Shown here: positions 18,048 to 28,065 of the stretch, piece after piece | How the letters are laid out: every line of letters begins with the position of its first letter | How positions within the stretch are numbered: position 1 is the first letter of the stretch | Assembly (NCBI GenBank): GCA_030613005.1 | Contig: JAUWMV010000008.1 | Location: forward strand, 1 to 64,000 | DNA: 64,000 nucleotides | Direction: 5' to 3' | DNA from: a bacterium | GTDB taxonomy: Bacteria > UBP14 > UBA6098 > B30-G16 | Notes under the pieces: model-generated | What the model was told of the DNA's origin: nothing | Seen by the model: only the letters and a program-made list of their open reading frames with translations | Databases searched by the model: none | Made by a program: the position numbers and the translations under genes

Positions 18048-18886
18048 CATTTATTGAAACCCCTACTGAAATCAAAAAAATGATATACACGCATATCCTG
18101 CGGAATATTTAACCCATGTGTTCCTTTGCCAGTTTCAGGATCGATATGCGCCCCATGATCAGGCATGAATGCAATCATCCGATTATATTTCTGCCAATAG
18201 TTGTCTATCGCCTGTTTTAATAGCTCGAAACTTTCAATGTAATGCTTCGATGCATTAATACATTGTGGGCTTGAAGGTGTAGTTTCATGAAGCATGTCAT
18301 CGTATTCCTGATTATAAACGACAATGAAATCATAGATATCGGACTTAATTAATTCAATTGCACGAACGATCACCTGAGGATCATAATATTCGGAATAATA
18401 GACCATTTCTCGACCCTTGAATATCAAATCGATCGATGAATTTTTAACCGCCACAATTGCGACTTTTTTCCCTGCGTGAATTAGCACATCGAAAACAGTT
18501 TCGCATTCAAGAACTGGACGTTTATAAGCTGTAATCCCGTGCACATCAGGTTGTGCACCGGTAAACATTGATGCAAAGCAAATTGGAGTTTTTGGTGGAA
18601 AAACAGAGCAAACTTCCACTTTATAGGGCGCTATTTTTTCAATTTTTTTGGCTAATTCTTCATGGTCGTCCAGAAAAGTCGCTCCGATAGCGTCTGGTGC
18701 ATAGATTAAAGCTTTTTCTAAGTGTGAGCTTGAGAGTCTTTCCTTGCCGATACTGATAATTTTGTTTAAGGTTTGTTTAGTTGAAATTGAGGGTAGTTCG
18801 ATTCCCATAAGGGCGTATAATGTGGGAGTTATTGTAGTTAGCATGGGAAAAGATTCTGCTTTGTAATTCTTCATTTTGATTATCAT
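18047..18886 (-). CDS. Alkaline-phosphatase superfamily hydrolase
   Basis: A 279-residue soluble protein with the metal-site order of the alkaline phosphatase/nucleotide pyrophosphatase fold: APDAIG near the N-terminus, PKTPICFASMFTGAQPDVHGI with the candidate nucleophile Thr, a D...H pair (YDDMLHETT), then MPDHGAH and GTHG. No signal peptide, so cytoplasmic. Shorter than NPP enzymes, as in stand-alone family members of unknown substrate. The start is uncertain: ATG at 18886 or the ATG 4 codons later, neither with a strong SD. Same strand as the flavodoxin gene upstream, 55 nt away. Confidence 0.75.
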   Translation of the reverse strand: MIIKMKNYKAESFPMLTTITPTLYALMGIELPSISTKQTLNKIISIGKERLSSSHLEKALIYAPDAIGATFLDDHEELAKKIEKIAPYKVEVCSVFPPKTPICFASMFTGAQPDVHGITAYKRPVLECETVFDVLIHAGKKVAIVAVKNSSIDLIFKGREMVYYSEYYDPQVIVRAIELIKSDIYDFIVVYNQEYDDMLHETTPSSPQCINASKHYIESFELLKQAIDNYWQKYNRMIAFMPDHGAHIDPETGKGTHGLNIPQDMRVYHFFDFSRGFNK

Positions 18887-18941
18887 TTATGTCAAAGGCT
18901 CAAGAAATTCTATATATAGAATGAAGATAATTAATATATTA

Positions 18942-19406
18942 TCATATATAATCCTTTGCTAATTCCTCTGCAAATCTTTTCGCATCTTCTAAATCCTGTC
19001 TGTCAGGATGATTCTTTGAAATTCCACCGATAAGTTTCAATAGACAATAAGAGTCGTAACCTCGACAATTGAATTCTCCGACAACTTTGAATCCTTTGTC
19101 CCGTAGAAGTTGCATTAGGGCTTTGTGACATTTTCTTCCTGCTTTTCTAGAAACACCATGGGTAGAGAATAAGAAAGCCTTTTTCTTCATATTGTCAGGA
19201 AGAACTTCAACTAATTCCAGTATTCTTTTGTGATGCTTGCTGAAATATATTCCTGATCCGAAGCCTATTAGGTCGTAATCTTGAATATCGGAATGTCCAA
19301 CTTCGGATGGTTTTTTAAGTGTTGCATTAAGTGTTTCTGCAATAATTTTGGCTATTTTCTCTGTATTGCCGTGGTGGATAGATTTATAAATGATAAGGGT
19401 TTTCAT
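18942..19406 (-). CDS. Flavodoxin-like FMN protein
   Basis: A 154-residue cytoplasmic flavodoxin. The FMN phosphate loop is SIHHGNTEKIA near residue 9, followed by LIGFGSGIYFSKHH and a GEFNCRGYDSYCLLKLIGG segment typical of the anaerobe flavodoxin subfamily related to flavodoxin_5, ending in PDRQDLEDAKRFAEEL. Likely a low-potential electron carrier. A good SD (AAGGAG) lies 7 nt before the ATG. Lies between the GT-C membrane protein and the phosphatase-like gene on the same strand. Confidence 0.88.
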   Translation of the reverse strand: MKTLIIYKSIHHGNTEKIAKIIAETLNATLKKPSEVGHSDIQDYDLIGFGSGIYFSKHHKRILELVEVLPDNMKKKAFLFSTHGVSRKAGRKCHKALMQLLRDKGFKVVGEFNCRGYDSYCLLKLIGGISKNHPDRQDLEDAKRFAEELAKDYI

Positions 19407-19495
19407 TATGCTCCTTGAAAGAAATTATCTAATAATACTTCAATGCAAAATATATTCACCGAAAAGCGGTAATATTTCGTCCTCGATTAAGACTC

Positions 19496-21163
19496 TTATA
19501 TTCGGTATAGGATGCTTTCTTCATTATCTCTCTTTGCTGAGAAAATTGGTGTTAGGTTTAGGTTTTGTTTTATCAAGAAGTCATTTTCAATATTACTCAA
19601 AACCCAGATGTAGTAATTTCCCTTGGATTTGTCCCGCGAGAAATCCTGAAAGTCATAAATCTTGATATCCTGTCTGTTCATTACATATAAAAATCTACGA
19701 ATATCTTCCGCGCTCATTGTCTTTTTAATGCTTGCTTTTTGGTTATCGGGTAATTTTATAATGTACTTTTCTTTAGTTCCCATATCTTCATATTTGATAG
19801 AAACAATTCTGATTTCTTCTTCTGTAATATTGTTTGTAATAAATGTAAATACATCCTTAAAGTTCTGTCTTGTATTGGTAGTAATTTGCATGATTTTATA
19901 CTTGTTGTATGCGATCTTTGAAAATGCTGCCAAAGCAAAACATAAGAAAATTATACATAAAACAACAACGATCTTCTTAATAGCAATTGATGCTCTCGAA
20001 TATAATTGGCTAATATCTGAAAGGAAAAGGCTTACTGCATATGCAAGGAAAATTGTAAGGCCAAGCGATGCCTCCAATAAGTATGCTTGAACATTATATC
20101 CTATGCCAATAAGACCGATTATACAAATTGTAAACCATATCGCTCCCATCGCTTCTCGTTGCCTAAGAATTACAAACGGAATAAATGAAAGGAATAATGC
20201 AATCAGAGCAATTACAGGAAACTGTATTAATACCAATGAAAGGACGATACTTATTGTAGCAGATAATAAGATTCTCAGTCCGTTTTTAAGGCGTTTTGGG
20301 ATGATGAATTGTTTAAGGAGAATATAGAATGCAAAGAATAAGATCAGGATACCTAAACCAGAAAATGAATGTCCTGAATAAAAATTGAGTTTTTCTGTGG
20401 CAATTTTTAAAACGTTTGAGATGCTTAGAAAATCTGTAGATACAGCTCTTTCTTTAATTGATGGATTAAAAAAAGTACATATTACACCGACGACTAAAAG
20501 TGTACCTGTAATAATCATGCTTTTTATCCTATTATTGATTACTTTCCACCGTGCAATGATATAATATAGCGAGGCTACGGGAATAATTATTACAGCAGGT
20601 TCTTTTGATAAAGATGCAATGATATAGGATATAACACCCCAGATGAAATACTTGCTTTTTTTATTAATTGCTGTGATCAGTAAGTAAAGCGAAAGATTAA
20701 TAAAGAAAATTTCCAAAATGTATGTTAGACATGAGAACCAGAAAATTACGTAAGTCAATTTTAAAAACAGCATGAAGTAAAGAATTATCGTTAAAATAGC
20801 TATTTTTCTTGTGAATGCTTTTTCAACAAATTTAAATAGAAAAACAAAGGAAAGCCCAAAGAGTAATGTTGTAAATAACTGATATAAAAAGGAATTAAGT
20901 CCAAATATTCTATACATCACCCACCAGATTAAGTTTTGCATAGGTCTGAATGCTCCAAATAAAGAGGCTTTGGAATTTTGAAATGAATCCAATGGGTTGC
21001 TGTGCAAACGAGACCAATAAAGGAAAGTTGCATCATCCAATCGAAAGAAGACCGGGAACTGAAGAGTTATAAAGATAGAAATGAATACTACCAATAATAT
21101 GAAGTACTTTAAGAAGTTTCGTTCTAATGCATTTATAATCCGATTGTCCTTACTTGAGAACAC
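19496..21163 (-). CDS. Polytopic GT-C-like membrane protein
   Basis: A 555-residue protein with about 11 hydrophobic helices, a short first cytoplasmic part and an acidic pair in the first external loop (FFRLDDATFLYWSRL), the layout of GT-C glycosyltransferases (family 39/DUF2723-like). The RPMQNLIWWVMYRIFGLNS segment after it is also typical. The last about 130 residues (FTFITNNITEEEIRIVSIKY...) are soluble and polar. Starts at GTG with AAAGGA 8 nt upstream. Probably moves a lipid-linked sugar to an envelope acceptor; no acceptor or sugar can be named. Confidence 0.65.
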   Translation of the reverse strand: MFSSKDNRIINALERNFLKYFILLVVFISIFITLQFPVFFRLDDATFLYWSRLHSNPLDSFQNSKASLFGAFRPMQNLIWWVMYRIFGLNSFLYQLFTTLLFGLSFVFLFKFVEKAFTRKIAILTIILYFMLFLKLTYVIFWFSCLTYILEIFFINLSLYLLITAINKKSKYFIWGVISYIIASLSKEPAVIIIPVASLYYIIARWKVINNRIKSMIITGTLLVVGVICTFFNPSIKERAVSTDFLSISNVLKIATEKLNFYSGHSFSGLGILILFFAFYILLKQFIIPKRLKNGLRILLSATISIVLSLVLIQFPVIALIALFLSFIPFVILRQREAMGAIWFTICIIGLIGIGYNVQAYLLEASLGLTIFLAYAVSLFLSDISQLYSRASIAIKKIVVVLCIIFLCFALAAFSKIAYNKYKIMQITTNTRQNFKDVFTFITNNITEEEIRIVSIKYEDMGTKEKYIIKLPDNQKASIKKTMSAEDIRRFLYVMNRQDIKIYDFQDFSRDKSKGNYYIWVLSNIENDFLIKQNLNLTPIFSAKRDNEESILYRI

Positions 21164-21563
21164 GTATTGTATCCTTTGCTTTGCAGTTAGATTACCAGCT
21201 TTTGAAAAAATTCCTATTTAGGATGAATACTCCAAGCAATCCACGACATTATTCATGTCAATGCATTTTTTTAAAGAGTTATTGGATTTTTAAAGTAATT
21301 TCTTTCAGGTAAAAAAATTTTCTGTAATTGTTTATCGATTTTTTCACTAATCTAAATATTATTTGAAATTTAATTCAGCCATTCATGCTCTTTTCGAATC
21401 AAAATTACATCTATTGGAAAATCTGGCAATCGGAAGATTAAATCGTTGTGATATTCAATCCAGCTTATTATGATAAACCACTGAACGTATAGAAGGATAG
21501 GCACTCAACAATAGATTGCAAGGCAAGGGGTTGAAATCCCTTGTTCAAAGGATAGAAAAAGTT
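21164..21563. other. Divergent intergenic stretch with one hairpin
   Basis: AT-rich spacer between the GT-C-like gene and the FMN-binding protein gene. It contains one short hairpin (CAAGGG-N8-CCCTTG, 21524-21543) immediately before the Shine-Dalgarno sequence of the FMN-binding protein, which may affect its translation. The frame of the latter is open back to a TTG at 21516, within this hairpin region, but the signal peptide argues for the later ATG. Confidence 0.4.
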
Positions 21564-22118
21564 ATGAAGGGAATAATAATAAAATCTCTAACAATAGTCT
21601 TGTTATTCGTCAGCGTTGATTCTGTTGCCTGTAGAGAGTTACCGGATGACGAAAGTTTCAAAAAAAGTGCTATCGAATTCACATCTGACACGAATGTAGT
21701 ACTTTATAAGTTCAACAACGGTCGTTTGGCAGTTTCTGGGGTCGGCGATTCTGCTAGATATTATCTTCAAACGGGTGACTATTCAGCAGAAATGGGTTAT
21801 CAAGGTGCAACATATCTTGAGATTTTGATTAGTTCTGATGGTGAAATTCTGCAATTGAGTATTATAAAATCAGAAGAAACACCTGTTTTTGTGAAACTTT
21901 TGCAAAAAAAAGGCTTTTTAAAGAATTTTTGCAGTCTAAAGATCGATTCTACAATTGAGGTGGATGCAATTTCTGGTGCCACCATGACATCAAATTCTAT
22001 AAAAAAGAATATCATTACTACGCTTGAGACTTTTCAGCCTGTTCTTAGAAGTTTAATGTGGGAGAAACGCAAATTAATTTGCAGTGATTCAGAGCTAAAA
22101 TTCGAAACTGTAGAATAA
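21564..22118 (+). CDS. Exported FMN-binding domain protein (RnfG/NqrC-like)
   Basis: A 184-residue exported protein. The signal peptide (IIIKSLTIVLLFVSVDSVAC) starts directly at the ATG at 21564, with AAAGGA upstream; its Cys could be a lipidation site. The FMN-binding domain (about residues 70-170) shows GYQGATYLEILISSDGEI and DAISGATMTSNSIKK; in RnfG/NqrC/FMN_bind proteins the Thr of [S/T]GAT carries covalent FMN attached by ApbE. No Rnf or Nqr genes are adjacent, so it may be a stand-alone extracytoplasmic flavoprotein. It precedes the hybrid kinase by 231 nt on the same strand. Confidence 0.85.
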   Translation: MKGIIIKSLTIVLLFVSVDSVACRELPDDESFKKSAIEFTSDTNVVLYKFNNGRLAVSGVGDSARYYLQTGDYSAEMGYQGATYLEILISSDGEILQLSIIKSEETPVFVKLLQKKGFLKNFCSLKIDSTIEVDAISGATMTSNSIKKNIITTLETFQPVLRSLMWEKRKLICSDSELKFETVE

Positions 22119-22349
22119 TCTGGTTCAAATATCACCCTAAGCTACATTGATTTACTCGATAACTCCTATTATATAGCATTATAAAATTTTTTAATCTCTA
22201 TTAGTCACAATGGGATAATAATAAAAAAACTTGCTAAAATAAGTTAAGGAACTATTTTTGCTGATGACTTAAACCAGATTGTTAAGTGTTCAGCGTTCTA
22301 AATTATAATGTTTAGCTATTACTTCGACTGAATAGTATAGGCTTGCTTT

Positions 22350-25300
22350 ATGAAAACTGAATATAAAGTAATAATACTTACATTTCTTTTATTAACCTTC
22401 TTTTGGATTGCTGATGCAACATTAACATATATTATGTTCCTTTCAAGAGCTTCGTTTAACGAAGACTTGATTAATCAAGTCTTTTTTAATCAACTGTCTT
22501 ACAGGCTAATGTCAAGCTTGTTTATCCTTCTTTTTGGTGCAGCATCAACAGTAATTGTTATAAAAAACAAAAGAGAAACTGAAATTATAAAAAGGGATAA
22601 TGATAAATATAACAATCTTTTTAACTACTCCAATGACGCAACATTTATGATTGAAATTGACCCTGATGGCAATCCCGAAAGAATCCTTGAGGTTAATGAT
22701 ATTGCATGTGTTAAGCTTGGATACACTCGAAGTGAAATGCTAAATATATCTCCGTCCGATATTCTCAAAGTCGATGTTGAAAGCGACTATGAGAAGGAAT
22801 TGAATGAACCTATAGAAGAAGATAAAGAACCTGTTGAAACAGTGATGATTAATAGCAAAGGCATTGAAATCCCAGTAGAAATAAAAGCCACTTTATTCCA
22901 GCAGGATGATCATACTGTAGCTTTAACAATAGCACGGGACTTAACAGAACGTAAACAGATAGAAAAAGCTCTTTATAAATCGGAGGACAAATTTAAAAAA
23001 CTAGTCCATCAATTTCCCGAGGGCATTGTTATATGCAATTCCAAGGGAGAAATTGTTGAGTGGAACAAAGGTGCTGAGGAGATTTTTGAGATAAATAAAG
23101 AAAATGCAATAGGAAAGAAAATATGGGATATTCAATATATGTTGACTCCTGAGGAACAGAAGACTTTAGAAGAATACGAAAACATAAAATTCTTTCAAAA
23201 AAAAGTTCTTGAAACAGGTTCTTCAATTAAAGTTGGTGAATTTGTTGAAAGAAAAATTGAAACTCCACTGGGTAAAATTAAAGAAATTCAAATCTTGCAT
23301 TATCTTATAAAAGCTGAAGAAGGCTTCATGATCTGCAGTATTTCACAGGATATATCTGAGGTGGAAGTTATACCGAGTAAGGTCACTAAAACTCTCAAAA
23401 CAAAGGGAAATATCTCTGACTTTATTCGAGTTTTAATGATGAAAAAAACAATTCATCCATCTCTAACTGAAGGATTGAAATTGCTACTTGATATTTCTGG
23501 GGCTAATAAAATCCTCATTTTTGAAAACTATGAGGACCCAATTTACGGTTTATACATACAACTATTAGAGCAAACCTGTTTGGAATACAAAGGAATCATA
23601 AAAATAGAAGAAATAAAAATTCCTTATAAATCCAAACTTAATAGATGGAAAGAAAAAATGTCTCATGGGGAATGTATTAACGGACTGGTAAACTCTTTTC
23701 CTGAAGCAGAAAGAGAATTTATTAATTCTCTAGGAATACAATCGATACTAATAATACCTATGTGGATTGAGGAAGAATGGGTTGGATTTGTTATATTTGG
23801 CAATACCGAATCAACTAAAATATGGAACATTGAAGATATAGATATGCTTTTTGCTGCTGTAGAAATTATTGGTGGCTATATAAAGAGAAGAGAATTTGAA
23901 CTTGATCTCAGAAAATCCGAGGAAAAATACAAATTCCTTTTTGAGGAAAGCAGAACTGCAAACTTTATCATTGGCCCAGATGAAATCGTTATTGATGCAA
24001 ACCGATTTTCAACAGAAATTACTGGTTATTCTAAAGAGGAAATAATCGGAATGGAAATTTTTAATTTTATTATTACTGAGCATAAAGATTTGCTTAGACA
24101 ACAGATTATGAGAGGTTTTAACGGAGAAAAAACGCTCGGGACAGAAGTTGATATTTTAGATAAGGATGGTAATTCCCATACGTTGTTTTTTTCACCTGGG
24201 CAGGTTTTAATAAAGGATAGAGATACTGTTTTAGGAATACTTCTTTCTGGAGTCGATATAACAGAGCTTAAAAAAACCAAAATTGCCTTAAACATTGAAA
24301 AAGAACAGTTGAATGTAACACTTTGGAGTCTTGCCGAAGGTGTTATAACAACTGACATGGAATCCAGGATTATTCTAATGAATAGAGTTGCCGAGAAGCT
24401 TACAGGATGGAATGAGAATGAAGTTAAAGGTCGTTTTCTAAATGAAATTTTCAGAATATGTGATCCAAAGACTAGAAACCCCATAGAAAACTTAGTTTCT
24501 CATGTTATACGGAACAGTAATGCAATTCATAGGTTACTAGACAGTCTGCTAATTTCAAGGGATGGTGTAGAACGATTAATAAACTATAGCACAGCACCTA
24601 TCAAAAAACCTGATGATAAAATAACAGGTGTTGTAATTGTTTTTCGGGACATTACAAAGGAGAAGATAATTGAACAGGAGTTCATTAAAGCCTCACATTT
24701 CGAGTCTCTGAGTCTCCTTTCAAGTGGCATTGCTCATGATTTTAACAATATACTCATGGCAGTTATGGGAAATATTTCCATGGCAAAAATGTTAGTGAAT
24801 AGTTCTAGTAGAATATATACAATATTGAACGAAGCTGAAGCTGGTTCTCTTAGAGCAAAGGAATTAACCGAGCAATTAACGGCATTTGCTAAAGGAAAAA
24901 CTACAACCAAGAAAAAGGTTCCCTTAAAATCAATTATTCTTAATTCTGCAGAATTAATTCTAAGAGGTTCAAACATTAGGTGCAACTACTCCCTACCAAG
25001 TAATCTTAGAACTGTTGAAGTGGATCCGGGACAATTTGGACAAGTGCTTCAAAATCTTATTATTAACGGACAACAAGCAATGCCTTATGGCGGTGTTATC
25101 GATATTTCCGCTGAGAATGTGTATGTGTCTATCGAGGATAATTTGCCATTGCAATCTGGAGATTATGTCAAGATTATAGTAAAGGATAACGGTACCGGAA
25201 TAGCTCCAAACGACATTTCGAAAATTTTCGATCCTTTTTATACAACAAAAAAGACTGGAAGTGGTCTTGGTTTAGCTATAACATATAACATCGTTAAAAA

Positions 25301-25802
25301 ACATAATGGGCACATTAATGTGCAATCTGAGCTTGGTAAAGGAGCTGCTTTTAGTATTTTCATCCCAGCATTAGGAATAGAAGCAGAACCAGAACAAAGA
25401 GAGGAGAAAAAATTGTCTTTAGGCTCAGGTCGAATCCTCGTTATGGATGATGACCCCACTGTTAGAGATGTTCTTGGTTTGATGCTAAAGCATCTTGGAT
25501 ATATATGTGAGTTCTCCAGTGATGGGTCGGAATTGCTTGAGATGTACCAAAAAGCAATGGATGCAGGAAGACCTTTTGATGTTGTCATAATGGATTTAAC
25601 AGTTCCTGGTGGTATGGGTGGTGTCGAGACAATACCCAAACTCTTGAAAATAGACCCAGATGCTAAGGCTATTGTATCCAGCGGCTATTCCAGTAATAAG
25701 GCAATTGTAAACTATAAAGAATACGGTTTTAAAAACATTGCAATTAAACCGTACCGAATTCAAGAACTTGGCGAAATTTTGAAAAGAACTATCCTTATGT
25801 AA
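22350..25802 (+). CDS. Membrane hybrid histidine kinase with multiple PAS domains and receiver
   Basis: A 1150-residue sensor kinase. Two N-terminal transmembrane helices (about 8-30 and 48-70) are followed by two PAS domains (about 85-205 and 211-335), a GAF-like domain (about 365-515), two more PAS domains (about 525-645 and 650-775), a HisKA-type dimerisation helix with phospho-acceptor H796 (SSGIAHDFNNIL), an ATPase domain (N box NLIINGQQAM, G1 DNGTGIA, G2 GSGLGLAI), and a C-terminal receiver with D1082 (VIMDLTVPGGMGG) and Lys in IKPYR. The arrangement resembles CckA-like hybrids. No response regulator gene is next to it, so the output goes to an unlinked partner. No clear SD. Confidence 0.92.
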   Translation: MKTEYKVIILTFLLLTFFWIADATLTYIMFLSRASFNEDLINQVFFNQLSYRLMSSLFILLFGAASTVIVIKNKRETEIIKRDNDKYNNLFNYSNDATFMIEIDPDGNPERILEVNDIACVKLGYTRSEMLNISPSDILKVDVESDYEKELNEPIEEDKEPVETVMINSKGIEIPVEIKATLFQQDDHTVALTIARDLTERKQIEKALYKSEDKFKKLVHQFPEGIVICNSKGEIVEWNKGAEEIFEINKENAIGKKIWDIQYMLTPEEQKTLEEYENIKFFQKKVLETGSSIKVGEFVERKIETPLGKIKEIQILHYLIKAEEGFMICSISQDISEVEVIPSKVTKTLKTKGNISDFIRVLMMKKTIHPSLTEGLKLLLDISGANKILIFENYEDPIYGLYIQLLEQTCLEYKGIIKIEEIKIPYKSKLNRWKEKMSHGECINGLVNSFPEAEREFINSLGIQSILIIPMWIEEEWVGFVIFGNTESTKIWNIEDIDMLFAAVEIIGGYIKRREFELDLRKSEEKYKFLFEESRTANFIIGPDEIVIDANRFSTEITGYSKEEIIGMEIFNFIITEHKDLLRQQIMRGFNGEKTLGTEVDILDKDGNSHTLFFSPGQVLIKDRDTVLGILLSGVDITELKKTKIALNIEKEQLNVTLWSLAEGVITTDMESRIILMNRVAEKLTGWNENEVKGRFLNEIFRICDPKTRNPIENLVSHVIRNSNAIHRLLDSLLISRDGVERLINYSTAPIKKPDDKITGVVIVFRDITKEKIIEQEFIKASHFESLSLLSSGIAHDFNNILMAVMGNISMAKMLVNSSSRIYTILNEAEAGSLRAKELTEQLTAFAKGKTTTKKKVPLKSIILNSAELILRGSNIRCNYSLPSNLRTVEVDPGQFGQVLQNLIINGQQAMPYGGVIDISAENVYVSIEDNLPLQSGDYVKIIVKDNGTGIAPNDISKIFDPFYTTKKTGSGLGLAITYNIVKKHNGHINVQSELGKGAAFSIFIPALGIEAEPEQREEKKLSLGSGRILVMDDDPTVRDVLGLMLKHLGYICEFSSDGSELLEMYQKAMDAGRPFDVVIMDLTVPGGMGGVETIPKLLKIDPDAKAIVSSGYSSNKAIVNYKEYGFKNIAIKPYRIQELGEILKRTILM

Positions 25803-26278
25803 AATTCTTCATTATGACATTCAAAGTGTATTATTTTCTATTATAGCCGCACTGTTCCCAACCACGAGGATATTGCCATCATATGTTCAATCGGAATCAA
25901 CTAACAGCGTTTCTGCGCTGGGTCCAAAGATTAGTCAGAACAAGTGAAAATATCAGCCAAATTAATAGGTATCCTTTCAATGAATAGAAGGGAAACATTT
26001 AGTATACTCACTAATAGACTCCTAAAACTACTGCAAATCCTGACAAAGAAAATTTAATAACATTAGAATTGCGAAATTTTAACACAGCATCAGTCGATTA
26101 AAGCAAGAAGATATAGCTTCTTTTGTATAATAGACGATTCTTACCGAAATAAGATTTCGAATAATACTGAATTCGAGGAAATAGAAGTCACTATTACTAT
26201 ATTAAACTGGTATCAATTAGAAAAATGTTCATCAAAATGATGTGGTTAATTTACGAGGGAAGCTTCTTAAATATGGAC
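25803..26278. other. 476-nt intergenic region without a recognised gene
   Basis: Lies between the convergent kinase gene and redox operon. Only short frames exist: 34 codons from an ATG at about 25882 and 25 codons from one near 25980, neither with an SD. A 57-codon frame towards the redox operon has no start. A weak hairpin with T-run (minus strand, CATCA-TTT-TGATG at 26230-26242) could end the redox operon. No RNA gene recognised. Confidence 0.4.
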
Positions 26279-28045
26279 TTAATAATCCTTTGTAGCTTCA
26301 ACAACCATAGCGAATATCTGGTCCTTGAAGAAGTTCTTATGCTGAGCTGCTCCGGATGGGCATGATGCTGCACAAGCTCCACATCCTTCACAAAGAGCTG
26401 CATTAACCTCGGCAACCTTCTTTCGCTCATCAACTTTTATTGCTTCATATGGACATGTTTCTTCGCAATATCCACAACCAACACAGATCTCAGTATCAAC
26501 ACTCGCAATTGTTGGTGTGCGTTTCAATTCCGGTTGACTGAATAATTCAAGAACCTTAGCTGCAGCACCTGATGCTTGAGCCACCGAATCGGTAATATCC
26601 TTTGGATATTGCACCATTCCAGCCATGAATATCCCAGCAATCATCGACTCGAGAGGTCGCAATTTTAAATGCTGCTCTTTTATCCATCCGTATTCATCTG
26701 TTGCTAATCTTAGATCTTTGAGTATTTTAACTGATCCTGCAGAGGGTATTATAGCCGGTGCAAGAACGACAAGGTCTACATCGAGCTTAATCGATTCCCC
26801 ACTGAGAGTATCAGCGCTCCAAACCTGAACTTTATCTCCATTTTGAACAATTCTTGCAGGTTTACCACGGATGAAAGTTACCCAATCTTCCTTTGTTCTT
26901 TGGTAAAATTCTTCATATCCTTTGCCACCAGTTCTGATATCAATATAAAAGCTGTAAGCAGAACCATTCGGCATGGCTTGCTTATACAGCATTGCCTCTT
27001 TGACAAGATATGTACAGCATATTTTAGAACAATATGCAACTCCATGTTCAGGATCTCGAGATCGGACGCAATGAATAAATGCAACACTTTCAGGAATTTT
27101 CCCATCGGATGGTCGTTTTACAACACCAGCTGTCGGTCCTGAAGCTGCAAGTAGACGTTCAAATTGAAGAGCATCAATGACATCGGGAATCTTACCACCA
27201 CCATATTCAGGGATTTCCATCAATGGATAAAGATCGAATCCCGTAGCAATAACTAAAGCTCCTACATCGAATTCCTCAATTTTATCCTTTTGTTTGAAAT
27301 CTATAGCTTCGGGAACACAAACATCCTCACAAATTCCACAAGAATCGTTTAGGAAATGCATGCAAACATCTTTATCTATGAAAGGAATATTGGGCACAGC
27401 TTGGGGAAAATGCACTGAGACTGCAGGTCTTGAAATCAATCCACGTTCAAAAATTGACGGATGAGGTTTGATTTCTCTATCTGTCCAATCGGATACATTT
27501 ATTGCATTTGTTGGACATACAAACTCACAAGCACCACATGTCGAGCATGTCTCTGAATACTCATCCAAAGGAGTAGCGATATACCTTTCAGAACCTCGTT
27601 TTGCAAAACCAATAGCAGAAATATTCATGATCTCATCACAAACTCTAACACACAGTCCACACATTATGCATTTATTGTTCCATTTTTTAGGATTATGTTT
27701 GTATGGCGTTTCGAAAACCTGATACTTCTCTGCTAATTTACATATTTCCTCAGATTCTGGTGCGGAGGCTAACATTAGCTTTAAAATGAATTTTCTTGCT
27801 CGCAAAACCATTTCAGAGTTGGTTCGAATCTCACCTTCCCAAGCCGGATAAGTGCAAGCTGTTTGCAAAGTTGATTCACCTTTCCAAATTTTCTCAACTA
27901 CACAAATCCTACACGATCCAAAAGGATGGAGTGATTTATGATGACAAAGTGTAGGAATTTCTATTCCTAAGTCTCGAGCAACATCCAAAACAGTTTTGTT
28001 CGGATCGGCGTCAACCTTTAAACCATCTATAATGAGCTTACCCAT
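26279..28045 (-). CDS. NuoG/HoxU-like ferredoxin domain fused to the C-terminal half of HdrA
   Basis: A 588-residue Fe-S/flavin protein, third gene of the redox operon. Residues about 1-85 are a [2Fe-2S] ferredoxin (CHHKSLHPFGSCRIC...CTYPA); about 125-210 hold two [4Fe-4S] motifs (CIMCGLCVRVCDE, CSTCGACEFVCPTNAI), as in HoxU or the N-terminus of NuoG/HydA. From about residue 225 it is the C-terminal half of HdrA: VHFPQAVPNIPFIDKDVC, CGICEDVC, FDVGALVIATGFDLYP, ASGPTAGVVKRPSDG, CSKICCTYLVKEAML, AGMVQYPKDI, and a final ferredoxin (CVGCGYCEETCP, CEGCGACAASCP). The ATG at 28045 has GGAGGA upstream; an earlier TTG does not. No H-cluster domain. Confidence 0.88.
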   Translation of the reverse strand: MGKLIIDGLKVDADPNKTVLDVARDLGIEIPTLCHHKSLHPFGSCRICVVEKIWKGESTLQTACTYPAWEGEIRTNSEMVLRARKFILKLMLASAPESEEICKLAEKYQVFETPYKHNPKKWNNKCIMCGLCVRVCDEIMNISAIGFAKRGSERYIATPLDEYSETCSTCGACEFVCPTNAINVSDWTDREIKPHPSIFERGLISRPAVSVHFPQAVPNIPFIDKDVCMHFLNDSCGICEDVCVPEAIDFKQKDKIEEFDVGALVIATGFDLYPLMEIPEYGGGKIPDVIDALQFERLLAASGPTAGVVKRPSDGKIPESVAFIHCVRSRDPEHGVAYCSKICCTYLVKEAMLYKQAMPNGSAYSFYIDIRTGGKGYEEFYQRTKEDWVTFIRGKPARIVQNGDKVQVWSADTLSGESIKLDVDLVVLAPAIIPSAGSVKILKDLRLATDEYGWIKEQHLKLRPLESMIAGIFMAGMVQYPKDITDSVAQASGAAAKVLELFSQPELKRTPTIASVDTEICVGCGYCEETCPYEAIKVDERKKVAEVNAALCEGCGACAASCPSGAAQHKNFFKDQIFAMVVEATKDY

Positions 28046-28065
28046 TAAGGGTTCCTCCAATATAA

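Noticed and set aside
24026-24484. 152-codon open frame antisense to the hybrid kinase
   Set aside because: Ser/Phe/Leu-rich shadow of PAS codons, no SD.
26105-26122. AAGAAG-ATATAG-CTTCTT hairpin as terminator of the kinase gene
   Set aside because: Six A/T-rich pairs, 300 nt past the stop codon, with only four T residues after it.
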